64,000 nt of DNA, from the NCBI GenBank assembly GCA_020025575.1, contig JAHHRW010000002.1, positions 124,001-188,000 of the forward strand, given 5' to 3'. This stretch comes from Oscillospiraceae bacterium. GTDB taxonomy: Bacteria; Bacillota; Clostridia; Oscillospirales; Oscillospiraceae. The notes beneath the pieces are model-generated. The model was not told the DNA's origin, ran no database searches, and saw nothing but the letters and a program-made list of their open reading frames with translations. The position numbers and the translations under genes were made by a program. Below, piece by piece: positions 32,789 to 41,356 of this stretch; the stretch's first letter is position 1; the number at the start of each line of letters is the position of its first letter.

Positions 32789-33625
32789 ATGGCTATTAAA
32801 ACTTTTAAGCCTTATACCCCCGCTCGCCGGGGCATGACTGTCTCCGCTTTTGAAGGCGTGGACAAGAAGGCAAAACCTGAGCGTAGCCTGGTTGAGACCC
32901 TGAAGAAACACTCCGGTCGCAACAGCTACGGTCACATCACCGTCCGTCATCGCGGCGGCGGCAATAAGAAGAAGTATCGTATTATCGACTTCAAGCGTCA
33001 GAAGACTGACATGCCTGCAACCGTGCAGCGCATCGAGTACGATCCCAACCGTTCCGCTTTCATCGCTCTGGTGAAATACGAGGACAACACTCTGAGCTAC
33101 ATCCTGGCTCCCAACGGCCTGAAGGCTGGCGACGTGGTTATCTCTTCCGCTACCGCCGACATCAAGCCCGGCAACTGCCTGCCCATCGCCAACATTCCTG
33201 TTGGTACTGTTATCCACAATGTGGAGCTGCAGCCTGGCTACGGCGCACAGCTGGTTCGTTCCGCTGGTACCGCTGCTCAGCTGATGGCTAAGGAAGGCGA
33301 CCTGGCTCAGGTTCGTCTGCCCTCCGGCGAAGTTCGTTACGTCCGTACCAACTGCACCGCTTGCATTGGTCAGGTCGGCAACACCGACCACGAGAACGTC
33401 CACATCGGTAAGGCTGGCCGTACCCGTCATATGGGTATCCGTCCCACCGTTCGTGGTTCCGTTATGAACCCCTGTGACCACCCCCACGGTGGTGGTGAGG
33501 GCCGCGCACCTGTCGGCCGCTCCGGACCTGTTACTCCCTGGGGTAAGCCTGCACTGGGTTACAAGACTCGCAAGACCAAGAACCGCACCGACAAGTTCAT
33601 TGTCAAGCGTAGAAACAGCAAGTAA
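32789..33625 (+). CDS. rplB: 50S ribosomal protein L2
   Basis: Largest primary 23S rRNA binder, needed for subunit joining and peptidyl transfer. At 278 aa it has the C-terminal signature VRGSVMNPCDHPHGGGEGRAPVGR with the functionally important His. AAAGGAG precedes the ATG, 30 nt after rplW. Confidence 0.98.
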   Translation: MAIKTFKPYTPARRGMTVSAFEGVDKKAKPERSLVETLKKHSGRNSYGHITVRHRGGGNKKKYRIIDFKRQKTDMPATVQRIEYDPNRSAFIALVKYEDNTLSYILAPNGLKAGDVVISSATADIKPGNCLPIANIPVGTVIHNVELQPGYGAQLVRSAGTAAQLMAKEGDLAQVRLPSGEVRYVRTNCTACIGQVGNTDHENVHIGKAGRTRHMGIRPTVRGSVMNPCDHPHGGGEGRAPVGRSGPVTPWGKPALGYKTRKTKNRTDKFIVKRRNSK

Positions 33626-33637
33626 GGAGGAAATGAA

Positions 33638-33916
33638 ATGAGCAGAAGTATTAAAAAAGGCCCTTTCGTAGCTCCTGAGCTGTACAAGCGCGTTGAGGAG
33701 CTGAACAAGGCTGGCGAAAAGAAGGTTCTGAAGACCTGGAGCAGATCTTCCACCATTTTCCCCTCCTTCGTTGGTCACACCATCGCTGTCCACGATGGCC
33801 GCAAGCATGTGCCCGTTTATGTCACTGAGGACATGGTCGGTCACAAGCTGGGCGAGTTTGTTCCTACCAGAACCTTCCGTGGTCACTCTGGCAGCAAGAC
33901 TGCCAATAGCAAGTAA
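33638..33916 (+). CDS. rpsS: 30S ribosomal protein S19
   Basis: 30S head protein of 92 aa that contacts the A-site tRNA side and S13. It starts MSRSIKKGPFVAPEL and has TWSRSSTIFPSFVGHTIAVHDGRKHVPV. AAGGAGG precedes the ATG, 12 nt after rplB. Confidence 0.98.
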   Translation: MSRSIKKGPFVAPELYKRVEELNKAGEKKVLKTWSRSSTIFPSFVGHTIAVHDGRKHVPVYVTEDMVGHKLGEFVPTRTFRGHSGSKTANSK

Positions 33917-33928
33917 GGAGGTACTGAA

Positions 33929-34264
33929 ATGGAAGTTTTTGCACATGTAAAGTACGTCCGCATGTCTCCCCGTAAGGTGAAGCTGGTTTGCGACATGATC
34001 CGGGGCAAGGACGTTAAGACCGCTGCCGCATATCTGAGCCAGACCTCTAAGGCTGCTTGTGAGCCCATGGCTAAGCTGCTGAAGAGCGCTGTGGCAAATG
34101 CCGAGCACAACAACGGCATGAATGCGGATAACCTGTATGTCTCCACTGTGATCGCTAACCCCGGCCCTGTGCTGAAGCGCGGCAGAATCGCATCCAGACG
34201 CGGTTTCGTTCGTATTCTCAAGAGAACCACTCACATCACCATCGGTGTGAGCGAGAAGGCTTAA
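33929..34264 (+). CDS. rplV: 50S ribosomal protein L22
   Basis: Tunnel-constriction protein of 111 aa. Seen are KYVRMSPRKVKLVCDMIRGKDV, the NAEHNNGM helix, and the beta-hairpin PVLKRGRIASRRGFVRILKRTTHITI that reaches into the exit tunnel. AAGGAGG precedes the ATG, 12 nt after rpsS. Confidence 0.97.
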   Translation: MEVFAHVKYVRMSPRKVKLVCDMIRGKDVKTAAAYLSQTSKAACEPMAKLLKSAVANAEHNNGMNADNLYVSTVIANPGPVLKRGRIASRRGFVRILKRTTHITIGVSEKA

Positions 34265-34276
34265 CAGGAGGTAGCT

Positions 34277-35041
34277 ATGGGACAGAAAGTTAATCCCCAT
34301 GGTCTGCGCGTTGGCGTTATTAAGGATTGGGATTCCCGCTGGTACGCCCGTGAAGACAAGGTTGGCGATCTGGTTGTTGAAGATTTCAACATCAGAAAGT
34401 ATCTGAAGAATAAGCTTTACTCCGCTGGCGTTGCAAAGATCGAGATCGAGCGCAGCAACGGCAAGGTAAAGATCAACATCGTTTGCTCTCGCCCCGGCGT
34501 TGTCATCGGCAAGGCTGGCGCTGAGATCGAGAACCTGCGTAAGGATATGGAAGCCCGTCTGGGCAAGAGCGTTGCTCTGAATATCATCGAGGTTCGCAGC
34601 CCTGACCTGAATGCACAGCTGGTTGCCGAGAACATCGCTCAGCAGCTGGAGAAGCGTATCAGCTTCCGCCGTGCAATGAAGAAGGCTATGCAGCAGGCTA
34701 CTCGCCTGGGTGCCAAGGGCATCAAGGTTACCTGTGCTGGCCGTCTGGGCGGTGCTGAAATCGCTCGTTCTGAGAGCTATCACGAAGGTACCATTCCTCT
34801 GCAGACCATCCGTGCTGACATCGAGTACGGTTTTGCTGAGGCTGCTACCACTTATGGCCGCATCGGCGTTAAGGTGTGGATCTACAAGGGCGAAGTCCTG
34901 AACACCACTCTGCGCGCTGCTGCTCCCGAGCCCGCTCCCCGTGAGCGCCGTGAGCGTCGCGACCGTCGCAACGGTGATCGCCGCAACGATCGTCGTCAGG
35001 GCGACAGAAGAAACTATAACCGCGAAGGAGGTAACCGCTAA
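34277..35041 (+). CDS. rpsC: 30S ribosomal protein S3 with Arg-rich tail
   Basis: mRNA-entry protein with helicase activity. At 254 aa the standard ~215 residues (MGQKVNPHGLRVG..., KH domain with RPGVVIGKAGAEIE) are followed by a ~38-residue Arg/Asp/Asn tail built of RRERRDRR and DRRN-type repeats. Such tails occur in some Clostridia and are expected to be disordered and RNA-contacting (inference). Its stop shares one base with the rplP start. Confidence 0.97.
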   Translation: MGQKVNPHGLRVGVIKDWDSRWYAREDKVGDLVVEDFNIRKYLKNKLYSAGVAKIEIERSNGKVKINIVCSRPGVVIGKAGAEIENLRKDMEARLGKSVALNIIEVRSPDLNAQLVAENIAQQLEKRISFRRAMKKAMQQATRLGAKGIKVTCAGRLGGAEIARSESYHEGTIPLQTIRADIEYGFAEAATTYGRIGVKVWIYKGEVLNTTLRAAAPEPAPRERRERRDRRNGDRRNDRRQGDRRNYNREGGNR

Positions 35042-35475
35042 TGCTGATGCCCAAAAGAGCTAAGTACCGCAAGGTGCAGCGTGGCCGTATGACCGGTACC
35101 GCCACCCGTGGTAATACCGTATCTTATGGTGAATTCGGCATCCAGGCTCTCGAGCCCGGCTGGATCACCGGTAACCAGATCGAGGCAGCCCGTGTTGCCA
35201 TGACCCGTTTCACCAAGCGTGGCGGTAAGGTCTGGATCAAGATTTTCCCCGACAAGCCTTACTCCAAGAAGGGCCTGGGTACTCGTATGGGTTCCGGTAA
35301 GGGCGCTCCCGAAGGTTGGGTTGCTGTGGTTAAGAACCAGAAGGTGATGTTCGAGATTGCCGGCGTATCTGAGGAAGTTGCCCGCGAGGCACTGAGACTT
35401 GCTCAGCATAAGCTGCCCATCAAGACCCGCATCATCAAGAAGGAAGAGCCTGTTACTGAGATTGGTGGTGAATAA
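35041..35475 (+). CDS. rplP: 50S ribosomal protein L16
   Basis: Protein of 144 aa near the A site and central protuberance. It starts MLMPKRAKYRKVQRGRMTG from the ATG at 35041, whose GAAGGAGGT site lies in the end of rpsC. VFPDKPYSKKGLGTRMG-like and APEGWVAVVK stretches are complete. It overlaps rpmC by one base. Confidence 0.97.
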   Translation: MLMPKRAKYRKVQRGRMTGTATRGNTVSYGEFGIQALEPGWITGNQIEAARVAMTRFTKRGGKVWIKIFPDKPYSKKGLGTRMGSGKGAPEGWVAVVKNQKVMFEIAGVSEEVAREALRLAQHKLPIKTRIIKKEEPVTEIGGE

Positions 35476-35672
35476 TGATGAAGGCAAAGGAAATCAAGAA
35501 CCTGTCTGTTGAAGAGCTGAGCAAGAAGCTGGCAGACCTGAAGAAGGATCTGTTCATGCTCCGCATGCAGCATGCCACCAACCAGCTGGAAAACCCCATG
35601 CAGATTGCGGCAGTCAAGAAGGACATCGCCCGCGTCAAGACCATTATTCGTGAGAAAGAGACCAACGTCTGA
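35475..35672 (+). CDS. rpmC: 50S ribosomal protein L29
   Basis: Small tunnel-exit protein of 65 aa: two helices, KAKEIKNLSVEELSKKLADLKKDLFMLRMQ. Two tandem ATG codons (35475 and 35478) could start it; the first overlaps the rplP stop by one base. Confidence 0.95.
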   Translation: MMKAKEIKNLSVEELSKKLADLKKDLFMLRMQHATNQLENPMQIAAVKKDIARVKTIIREKETNV

Positions 35673-35686
35673 GGAGGTAAGCAATT

Positions 35687-35950
35687 ATGAATGAAATGAA
35701 TAGAGCTTTCCGCAAGACCAGAATTGGTACTGTTGTCTCCGATAAGATGGACAAGACCATTGTGGTTGCGGTTGAGGATAGCTATCAGCATCCTCTGTAT
35801 AAGAAGACCATGAAGCGGACTTACAAGCTGAAGGCACACGACGAAAACAACGAGTGCGGCATCGGCGATACCGTTGAGGTCATGGAGACTCGTCCCCTGT
35901 CCAAGGACAAGAGATGGAGACTCATCAATATCATTGAAAAGGCTAAGTAA
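35687..35950 (+). CDS. rpsQ: 30S ribosomal protein S17
   Basis: OB-fold early-assembly 16S binder of 87 aa. It has RKTRIGTVVSDKMDKTIVVAVE, HPLYKKTMKRTYKLKAHDENNECGIGD and the C-terminal TRPLSKDKRWRL. GAGGAGG precedes the ATG, 14 nt after rpmC. Confidence 0.97.
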   Translation: MNEMNRAFRKTRIGTVVSDKMDKTIVVAVEDSYQHPLYKKTMKRTYKLKAHDENNECGIGDTVEVMETRPLSKDKRWRLINIIEKAK

Positions 35951-35965
35951 GGAGGTCGGACAACT

Positions 35966-36334
35966 ATGGTACAAATGGAAAGCTATCTGAAGGTTGCCGA
36001 CAACACCGGCGCTAAGGAAATCCACACCATTCGTGTCCTGGGCGGCTCCAAGCGTAAGTACGGTAACATCGGTGATGTCATCGTTGCTTCCGTTCGCAAG
36101 GCTTCTCCCGGCGGCACTGTGAAGAAGGGTGATGTCGTTAAGGCTGTCATCGTCCGTACCAAGCGTGGTGTCCGTCGTGAGGATGGCACCTACGTTCGTT
36201 TCGACGAGAATGCTGCCGTTATCATCAAGGACGACAAGAATCCCCGTGGCACCCGTATCTTTGGACCGGTGGCACGTGAGCTGCGTGACAGAGACTACAT
36301 GAAGATCCTGTCTCTGGCTCCCGAAGTCATCTAA
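35966..36334 (+). CDS. rplN: 50S ribosomal protein L14
   Basis: Subunit-interface protein of 122 aa, the standard length. It has VQMESYLKVADNTGAKEI, GDVVKAVIVRTKRGVRREDGTYVRFDENA and the C-terminal YMKILSLAPEVI. AAGGAGG precedes the ATG. Confidence 0.98.
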   Translation: MVQMESYLKVADNTGAKEIHTIRVLGGSKRKYGNIGDVIVASVRKASPGGTVKKGDVVKAVIVRTKRGVRREDGTYVRFDENAAVIIKDDKNPRGTRIFGPVARELRDRDYMKILSLAPEVI

Positions 36335-36349
36335 TGGGGGTACTGAAGG

Positions 36350-36655
36350 ATGAACATTAAGAAGAATGATACCGTTATTGTCCTGTCCGGTAAGGACAAG
36401 GGCGTTAAGGGCAAGGTCCTGGTGGCCATGCCCGCCGAGAACAAGGTCATTGTCGAGGGTGTTAACGTCGCCACTTGCCACACCAAGCCCCGTAAGCAGG
36501 GCGAGACCGGTGGCATCGTGAAGAAGGAAACCCCCATCCGTACCTGCAAGGTCGCTCTGTTCTGCGACAAGTGCGGTAAGGGTGTCCGTGTCGGTCACAA
36601 GATCGACGGCGACAAGAAGGTCCGCGTTTGCCGCAAGTGCGGCGCCGAAATCTAA
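36350..36655 (+). CDS. rplX: 50S ribosomal protein L24
   Basis: KOW-domain assembly initiator of 101 aa: NDTVIVLSGKDKGVKGKVL at the N-terminus. The C-terminal half has a four-cysteine CDKCG...CRKCG zinc-ribbon-like motif, as in many Clostridia. A weak GGGGGT site precedes the ATG. Confidence 0.97.
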   Translation: MNIKKNDTVIVLSGKDKGVKGKVLVAMPAENKVIVEGVNVATCHTKPRKQGETGGIVKKETPIRTCKVALFCDKCGKGVRVGHKIDGDKKVRVCRKCGAEI

Positions 36656-36673
36656 TGAAGGAGGAGTAAATCA

Positions 36674-37219
36674 ATGAATGCACCTAGAATGAAAGTTCAG
36701 TACACTGAAGAGATCGCTCCTTCCCTGATGAAGAAGTTCGGTTATAAGAGCGTTATGCAGATCCCCAAGCTGGACAAGGTTGTTATCAACGTCGGCTGCG
36801 GCGAGAGCAAGAACAACGCCAAGGAGATTGAAGCAATTGTTAAGGATCTGGGCATCATCACCGGCCAGAAGGCTGTGATCTGCAAGGCTCGTAAGTCCGT
36901 TGCAAACTTCAAGCTCCGTGAGGGCGAAAATGTTGGTGTTAAGGTTACCCTGCGTGGTGCCAAGATGTACGAGTTCCTGGACCGTCTGTTCAGCATTGCG
37001 CTGCCCCGTGTCCGTGACTTCCGTGGCATCAACCCCAACAGCTTTGACGGCCGTGGCAACTATGCCTTCGGTCTGAAGGAACAGCTGATCTTCCCTGAAA
37101 TCGAGTACGACCAGGTGGACAAGATCCGTGGTATGGATATCTGCATCTGCACCACTGCTACCACCGATGAGGAAGCCAAGGAGCTGCTCAGCCAGCTCGG
37201 CGCTCCCTTCTACGCTTGA
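36674..37219 (+). CDS. rplE: 50S ribosomal protein L5
   Basis: Central-protuberance protein binding 5S rRNA; 181 aa. It has KVVINVGCGESKNNAKEIEAIVKDL, RKSVANFKLREGENVGVKVTLRG and NYAFGLKEQLIFPEIEYDQVDKIRGMDI. AAGGAGGAG precedes the ATG. Confidence 0.98.
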   Translation: MNAPRMKVQYTEEIAPSLMKKFGYKSVMQIPKLDKVVINVGCGESKNNAKEIEAIVKDLGIITGQKAVICKARKSVANFKLREGENVGVKVTLRGAKMYEFLDRLFSIALPRVRDFRGINPNSFDGRGNYAFGLKEQLIFPEIEYDQVDKIRGMDICICTTATTDEEAKELLSQLGAPFYA

Positions 37220-37233
37220 TTGGAGGAACGAAC

Positions 37234-37419
37234 ATGGCAAAGAAGTCTATGATTCTGAAGCAGCAGGCTGAGCCCAAGTTCTCCAGCCGCCGCTACAACC
37301 GCTGCAAGATCTGCGGCAGACCCCATGCATACCTGCGCGACTACGGCGTTTGCCGTATTTGCTTCCGTGAACTGGCCTACAAGGGCGAGATTCCCGGTGT
37401 TCGCAAGGCTAGCTGGTAA
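37234..37419 (+). CDS. rpsZ: 30S ribosomal protein S14, zinc-binding type Z
   Basis: Short S14 of 61 aa with the two CxxC pairs CKICGRPH...CRICF that hold zinc, the form used when zinc is sufficient. The ATG at 37234 has GGAGG at good spacing; the in-frame ATG at 37216 lies inside the end of rplE. A 133-nt gap with a small ACGGG/CCCGT stem-loop (near 37516-37530) separates it from rpsH. Confidence 0.96.
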   Translation: MAKKSMILKQQAEPKFSSRRYNRCKICGRPHAYLRDYGVCRICFRELAYKGEIPGVRKASW

Positions 37420-37552
37420 GGTCGACTTATAATGTAAAATAGGCACGGGAAGTCGGGTGAAGATGGACTGATCCTCGAATTGGTCGCATTCACTCGATAC
37501 CCCCTTGTCTTAACGGGTTTAGCCCGTAACTTCATTAAGGAGGATATTAAAC

Positions 37553-37951
37553 ATGCAAATCACCGATCCCGTAGCAGATATGCTGACCCGTATCCGGAAC
37601 GCTAACTCTGCAAAGCACGAAACTGTGGATGTCCCCGCTTCCAACCTGAAGAAGGCAATTGCTCAGATTCTGGTTGAGGAAGGCTACATCAAGTCTTTCT
37701 CCGTTGTTGACAACGGCAATCAGGGCATGATTCACATCACTCTGAAGTATTTGGCAAAGAAGCAGACCGTTATTTCCGGCCTGCGCCGTGTCTCCAAGCC
37801 CGGCCTGCGTGTGTACGCTGGCGCTGAGGAGCTGCCCAAGGTCCTGAAGGGTCTGGGTATCGCCATTGTCTCTACTTCCAAGGGCGTTATGACCGACAAG
37901 AAGGCACGCGAGCTGCACATCGGCGGCGAAGTGCTGGCATTTGTCTGGTAA
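37553..37951 (+). CDS. rpsH: 30S ribosomal protein S8
   Basis: 16S rRNA helix-21 binder of 132 aa, which in E. coli represses the spc operon. It has ITDPVADMLTRIRNANSAKH and the C-terminal ISTS-type VSTSKGVMTDKKARELHIGGEVLAFVW. AAGGAGGA precedes the ATG. Confidence 0.97.
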   Translation: MQITDPVADMLTRIRNANSAKHETVDVPASNLKKAIAQILVEEGYIKSFSVVDNGNQGMIHITLKYLAKKQTVISGLRRVSKPGLRVYAGAEELPKVLKGLGIAIVSTSKGVMTDKKARELHIGGEVLAFVW

Positions 37952-37963
37952 GGAGGTTGCGGT

Positions 37964-38509
37964 ATGTCTAGAATTGGTAAGAAGCCTGTTGAAATTCCCG
38001 CAGGCGTTACTGTGAACGTTGCTGAGGGCAATGTTATCACTGTCACTGGCCCTCAGGGCACACTGACAAAGACCATGCATCCTGACATGATCATCAATGT
38101 TGAAGGTAATGTCCTGACTGTTGGTCGTCCCGACGAAGAGCATCTGCACAAGAGCCTGCACGGCCTGACCCGTACTCTGATCGCAAACATGATCGAGGGC
38201 GTGTCCAAGGGCTACTCCAAGGAACTGGACGTCAATGGCGTCGGTTTCCGTGTTGAGATGAAGGGCAAGCAGCTGGTTATGCGTTTGGGCTACTCCCATG
38301 AGGTTATCATGGATGAGATCGAGGGCATCAAGGTTGAGTGCCCCACCCCTAACAAGATTATCGTTAAGGGCATTGATAAGCAGGTCGTCGGTCAGTTCGC
38401 TGCCGAAGTCCGTGCTAAGCGTCCCCCCGAGCCTTACAAGGGCAAGGGCATCAAGTATACCACTGAGGTCATCCGCCGTAAGGTTGGTAAGACCGGTGGC
38501 AAGAAGTAA
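37964..38509 (+). CDS. rplF: 50S ribosomal protein L6
   Basis: Protein of 181 aa at the factor-binding stalk base, made of two related beta-alpha domains. It has SRIGKKPVEIPAGVTVN, HGLTRTLIANMIEGVSKGY and the C-terminal RPPEPYKGKGIKY. AAGGAGGT precedes the ATG, 12 nt after rpsH. Confidence 0.98.
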   Translation: MSRIGKKPVEIPAGVTVNVAEGNVITVTGPQGTLTKTMHPDMIINVEGNVLTVGRPDEEHLHKSLHGLTRTLIANMIEGVSKGYSKELDVNGVGFRVEMKGKQLVMRLGYSHEVIMDEIEGIKVECPTPNKIIVKGIDKQVVGQFAAEVRAKRPPEPYKGKGIKYTTEVIRRKVGKTGGKK

Positions 38510-38524
38510 TGGAGGTGTGCTAGA

Positions 38525-38884
38525 ATGGTTAGCAAGATCAATAAGAATGCAATGCGCCTGAAGCGTCATACCCGCGTTCGTGGCAAGATTTCCGGCACCC
38601 CCGAGCGTCCCCGCCTGAATGTGTTCCGTAGTAATGCGAATATTTACGCCCAGATCATCGATGATGTGAACGGTGTTACTCTGGTTTCCGCCAACACACT
38701 GGAAAAGGCATTTGAGGGCACTACCGGCAACTGCGAAGGTGCAAAGAAGGTTGGCCTGGTGCTGGCTGAGCGTGCCAAGGAAAAGGGCATCGAAGAGGTT
38801 GTTTTCGACCGCGGCGGCTATATTTTCCATGGCCGTGTCGCTGCTCTGGCTGAGGGCGCCCGCGAAGGCGGCCTGCAGTTCTAA
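38525..38884 (+). CDS. rplR: 50S ribosomal protein L18
   Basis: 5S rRNA binder of 119 aa. It has RLKRHTRVRGKISGTPERPRLNVFRSNANIYAQIIDD, GLVLAERAKEKGIEEVVFDRGGY and YHGRV-type HGRVAALAEGAREGGL. TGGAGGT precedes the ATG. Confidence 0.98.
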   Translation: MVSKINKNAMRLKRHTRVRGKISGTPERPRLNVFRSNANIYAQIIDDVNGVTLVSANTLEKAFEGTTGNCEGAKKVGLVLAERAKEKGIEEVVFDRGGYIFHGRVAALAEGAREGGLQF

Positions 38885-38903
38885 GTGTAGAGGAGGAAAA
38901 GAT

Positions 38904-39410
38904 ATGGCTTACAATAAGTCTAACAATGAAGCTCCCGAGCTCATTGAGAAGGTCGTCTACCTGAACCGGGTCTCCAAGACTGTCAAGGGCGGCCGTGTTA
39001 TGAAGTTCTCTGCTCTGGTCGTCGTTGGCGACGGTAAGGGCACCGTTGGTTATGGCCTGGGTAAGGCAGCTGAGGTTTCCGAAGCTATCATCAAGGGCAT
39101 TGCCGACGCAAAGAAGCATATGGTTAAGGTCAGCCTGGCTGGCTCCACCATTCCCCACGAAGTTATTGGTATCTTTGGTGCAGGCACCGTTCTGATGCGT
39201 CCCGCTCCCGAAGGTACTGGCGTTATCGCAGGCGGCGCTGTCCGTGCTGTGGTTGAAGCTGTGGGTATCAAGAATATCTGCGCTAAGTGCCTGCGCTCCA
39301 ACAACCCCCAGAACGTGGTAAAGGCTACCATGGCTGGCCTGGAGTCCCTGCGCACCCCCGAGCAGGTCGCTGCGATTCGGGGCAAGAGCGTTGAAGAAAT
39401 CGTTGGTTAA
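38904..39410 (+). CDS. rpsE: 30S ribosomal protein S5
   Basis: Accuracy and mRNA-entry protein of 168 aa from the ATG at 38904, which has GAGGAGG upstream. In-frame codons further upstream are rplR shadow. Seen are VVYLNRVSKTVKGGRVMKFSALVVVGD, AGSTIPHEVIGIFGAGTVLMRPA and GTGVIAGGAVRAVVEAVGIKN. Confidence 0.97.
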   Translation: MAYNKSNNEAPELIEKVVYLNRVSKTVKGGRVMKFSALVVVGDGKGTVGYGLGKAAEVSEAIIKGIADAKKHMVKVSLAGSTIPHEVIGIFGAGTVLMRPAPEGTGVIAGGAVRAVVEAVGIKNICAKCLRSNNPQNVVKATMAGLESLRTPEQVAAIRGKSVEEIVG

Positions 39411-39424
39411 GGAGGGCAATTAAC

Positions 39425-39607
39425 ATGGCAAACCTGAAAATTACGCTGGTTAAGAGCCTGAACGGCCGACTGGAAAAGCACATCGCTACCGCTGAGTCCC
39501 TGGGCCTGCGTAAGATCGGCAATGTGACCATCCAGCCTGATAACACCCAGACCCGCGGTAAGATCGCTAAGATCGGCTACCTGCTGCAGGTCACCGAAGT
39601 TGAATAA
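39425..39607 (+). CDS. rpmD: 50S ribosomal protein L30
   Basis: Small 50S protein of 60 aa: NLKITLVKSLNGRLEKHIATAESLGLRKIGN with Gln-His-type end TRGKIAKIGYLLQVTEV. AAGGAGG precedes the ATG; rplO follows 13 nt later. Confidence 0.96.
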   Translation: MANLKITLVKSLNGRLEKHIATAESLGLRKIGNVTIQPDNTQTRGKIAKIGYLLQVTEVE

Positions 39608-39620
39608 GGAGGAGCTAGGA

Positions 39621-40061
39621 ATGAAACTTCATGAACTTTCTCCTGTCGCTGGTTCTACTCATGTAGGCAAGCGCAAGGGCCGTGGCGTCGGTACCGGTAA
39701 CGGTAAGACTGGTGGCCGCGGTCACAAGGGTCAGCATGCTCGCTCCGGCGGCAAGACTCGTATCGGTTTCGAAGGCGGCCAGATGCCTCTGGTTCGTCGT
39801 ATCCCCAAGCGTGGCTTCACAAATATTTATGCAAAGCCCCTGACTGCTGTCAATGTGGCTTGCCTGAATCAGTTTGAAGATGGCGCTGTCGTCGATGCCG
39901 CTGCATTGATCGAAAAGGGTATCATCCATGATTGCCCCTACGGTCTGAAGGTCTTGTCCAATGGTAACCTGACCAAGAAGATCACTGTAAAGGCTGCGGC
40001 TTTCTCCGAATCTGCTAAGACTAAAATCGAGCAGGCAGGTGGAAAGGCCGAGGTGGTCTAA
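39621..40061 (+). CDS. rplO: 50S ribosomal protein L15
   Basis: Late-assembly 50S protein of 146 aa from the ATG at 39621 (MKLHELSPVAGS) after AGGAGGAG. It has the Gly/Arg-rich KRKGRGVGTGNGKTGGRGHKGQ and GFEGGQMPLVRRIPKRGF. The ATG at 39600 overlaps the rpmD stop region and lacks homologous N-terminal sequence. secY begins at the very next base. Confidence 0.97.
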   Translation: MKLHELSPVAGSTHVGKRKGRGVGTGNGKTGGRGHKGQHARSGGKTRIGFEGGQMPLVRRIPKRGFTNIYAKPLTAVNVACLNQFEDGAVVDAAALIEKGIIHDCPYGLKVLSNGNLTKKITVKAAAFSESAKTKIEQAGGKAEVV

Positions 40062-41339
40062 GTGCTAAGCACGCTGCAGAACGCCTGGAAAATTCCCGAA
40101 CTTCGCAAGAAGCTTCTCTTTACCGTGCTCGTACTGCTGCTTTACCGCATCGGTAATGTGATCCCTGTTCCTTATATCGATGTTAATGCTCTGTCCACTT
40201 ATTTTAATAATGTGCTGAGCAACACCATTCTGGGTCTGTACAATGCAATGTCCGGTTCTGCCTTCTCACAGGCAACCGTGCTTGCATTGGGCATTCAGCC
40301 CTACATCAATGCTTCCATTATCATCCAGCTTCTCACCGTAGCCATTCCCGCTCTGGAGCGCATGGCCAAGGAAGAGGGCGAGGAAGGTAAGAAAAAGCTG
40401 AACCTGATCACACGGTACACCACCGTTGCTCTGGGTCTGCTGATGGGCTGGGCCTACTACACAATGCTGTCCAACTATGGCATTGTTACCAAGAGCGGTT
40501 TCATGCCTGCTCTTGTGATTATCCTGTCATTTACTGCTGGTTCTGCCGCAGTTATGTGGCTCGGCGAGCAGATCACCGAGTTTGGTATTGGCAACGGTAT
40601 CTCCTTGATCCTGTTTGCGAATATCGTCTCTCGTCTGCCTGCTATGATTAACACCATGTTCACCATGGTGTGGTGGCATGTGCTGATCGTCCTGGTCGGC
40701 ATGGTTGCACTGGTTCTGTTCATCATCTTCATCAATGATGCAGAGCGCCGGATTCCCATCCAGTATGCAAAGCGCGTGGTTGGCCGTAAGGTTTACGGCG
40801 GTCAGAACACCCATCTGCCCATCAAGGTCAGCATGTCCGGTGTTATGCCCGTTATCTTCGCTCAGTCCATCGTTAGCATCATGCCCACCATCTTTGCATT
40901 CACCAATCCCACCGGTACCTCTGAAAATGGCTTTGTGCAGTTCCTGATTAACATCAGCAACCAGCACTCCGCATTTTATGCGTTTAGCTATTTCATCCTG
41001 ATCTTCTTCTTTGGCTGGTTCTACGCGGCCATCCAGTATGATCCCGTAGAGATCTCCAATAATCTGAAGAAGAACGGTGGTTTCATTCCCGGTTTCCGTC
41101 CCGGTAAGCCCACTGCTGAATTCATCCAGAAGGTCATCGGTAAAATCGTGATCTTTGGTTCTGTATATCTGTCTGTGGTAGCTCTGCTGCCCATCATTGC
41201 AGGTAACATTATGGATTCTGTGCGGAATTTGGCTATCGGCGGTACCTCCGTCATCATTGTCGTAGGTGTTGCGCTGGAAACTGTGAAGGCAATTGAGGCC
41301 CAGATGCTGATGCGTCACTACAAGGGTTTCCTCGATTAA
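40062..41339 (+). CDS. secY: preprotein translocase subunit SecY
   Basis: Channel subunit of the Sec translocon, 425 aa with ten membrane helices. It has the LLYRIGNVIPVPYID start, the plug region after helix 1, EQITEFGIGNGISLILFANIV (helix 5 region), FFFGWFYAAIQYDPVEISNNLKKNGGFIPG, and a cytosolic C-terminus. The start is a GTG directly after the rplO stop, with GAGGTGG in the end of rplO, so it is translationally coupled. Confidence 0.97.
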   Translation: MLSTLQNAWKIPELRKKLLFTVLVLLLYRIGNVIPVPYIDVNALSTYFNNVLSNTILGLYNAMSGSAFSQATVLALGIQPYINASIIIQLLTVAIPALERMAKEEGEEGKKKLNLITRYTTVALGLLMGWAYYTMLSNYGIVTKSGFMPALVIILSFTAGSAAVMWLGEQITEFGIGNGISLILFANIVSRLPAMINTMFTMVWWHVLIVLVGMVALVLFIIFINDAERRIPIQYAKRVVGRKVYGGQNTHLPIKVSMSGVMPVIFAQSIVSIMPTIFAFTNPTGTSENGFVQFLINISNQHSAFYAFSYFILIFFFGWFYAAIQYDPVEISNNLKKNGGFIPGFRPGKPTAEFIQKVIGKIVIFGSVYLSVVALLPIIAGNIMDSVRNLAIGGTSVIIVVGVALETVKAIEAQMLMRHYKGFLD

Positions 41340-41356
41340 GAAAGAGGTGCAGTAGG

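Noticed and set aside
32426..34783. Minus-strand open frame of 785 codons across rplD-rpsC
   Set aside because: Same cause: shadow of highly biased ribosomal protein genes.
35453..38830. Minus-strand open frames at 35453-36598 and 37547-38830
   Set aside because: Shadows of the spc operon genes; no start signal or family resemblance.
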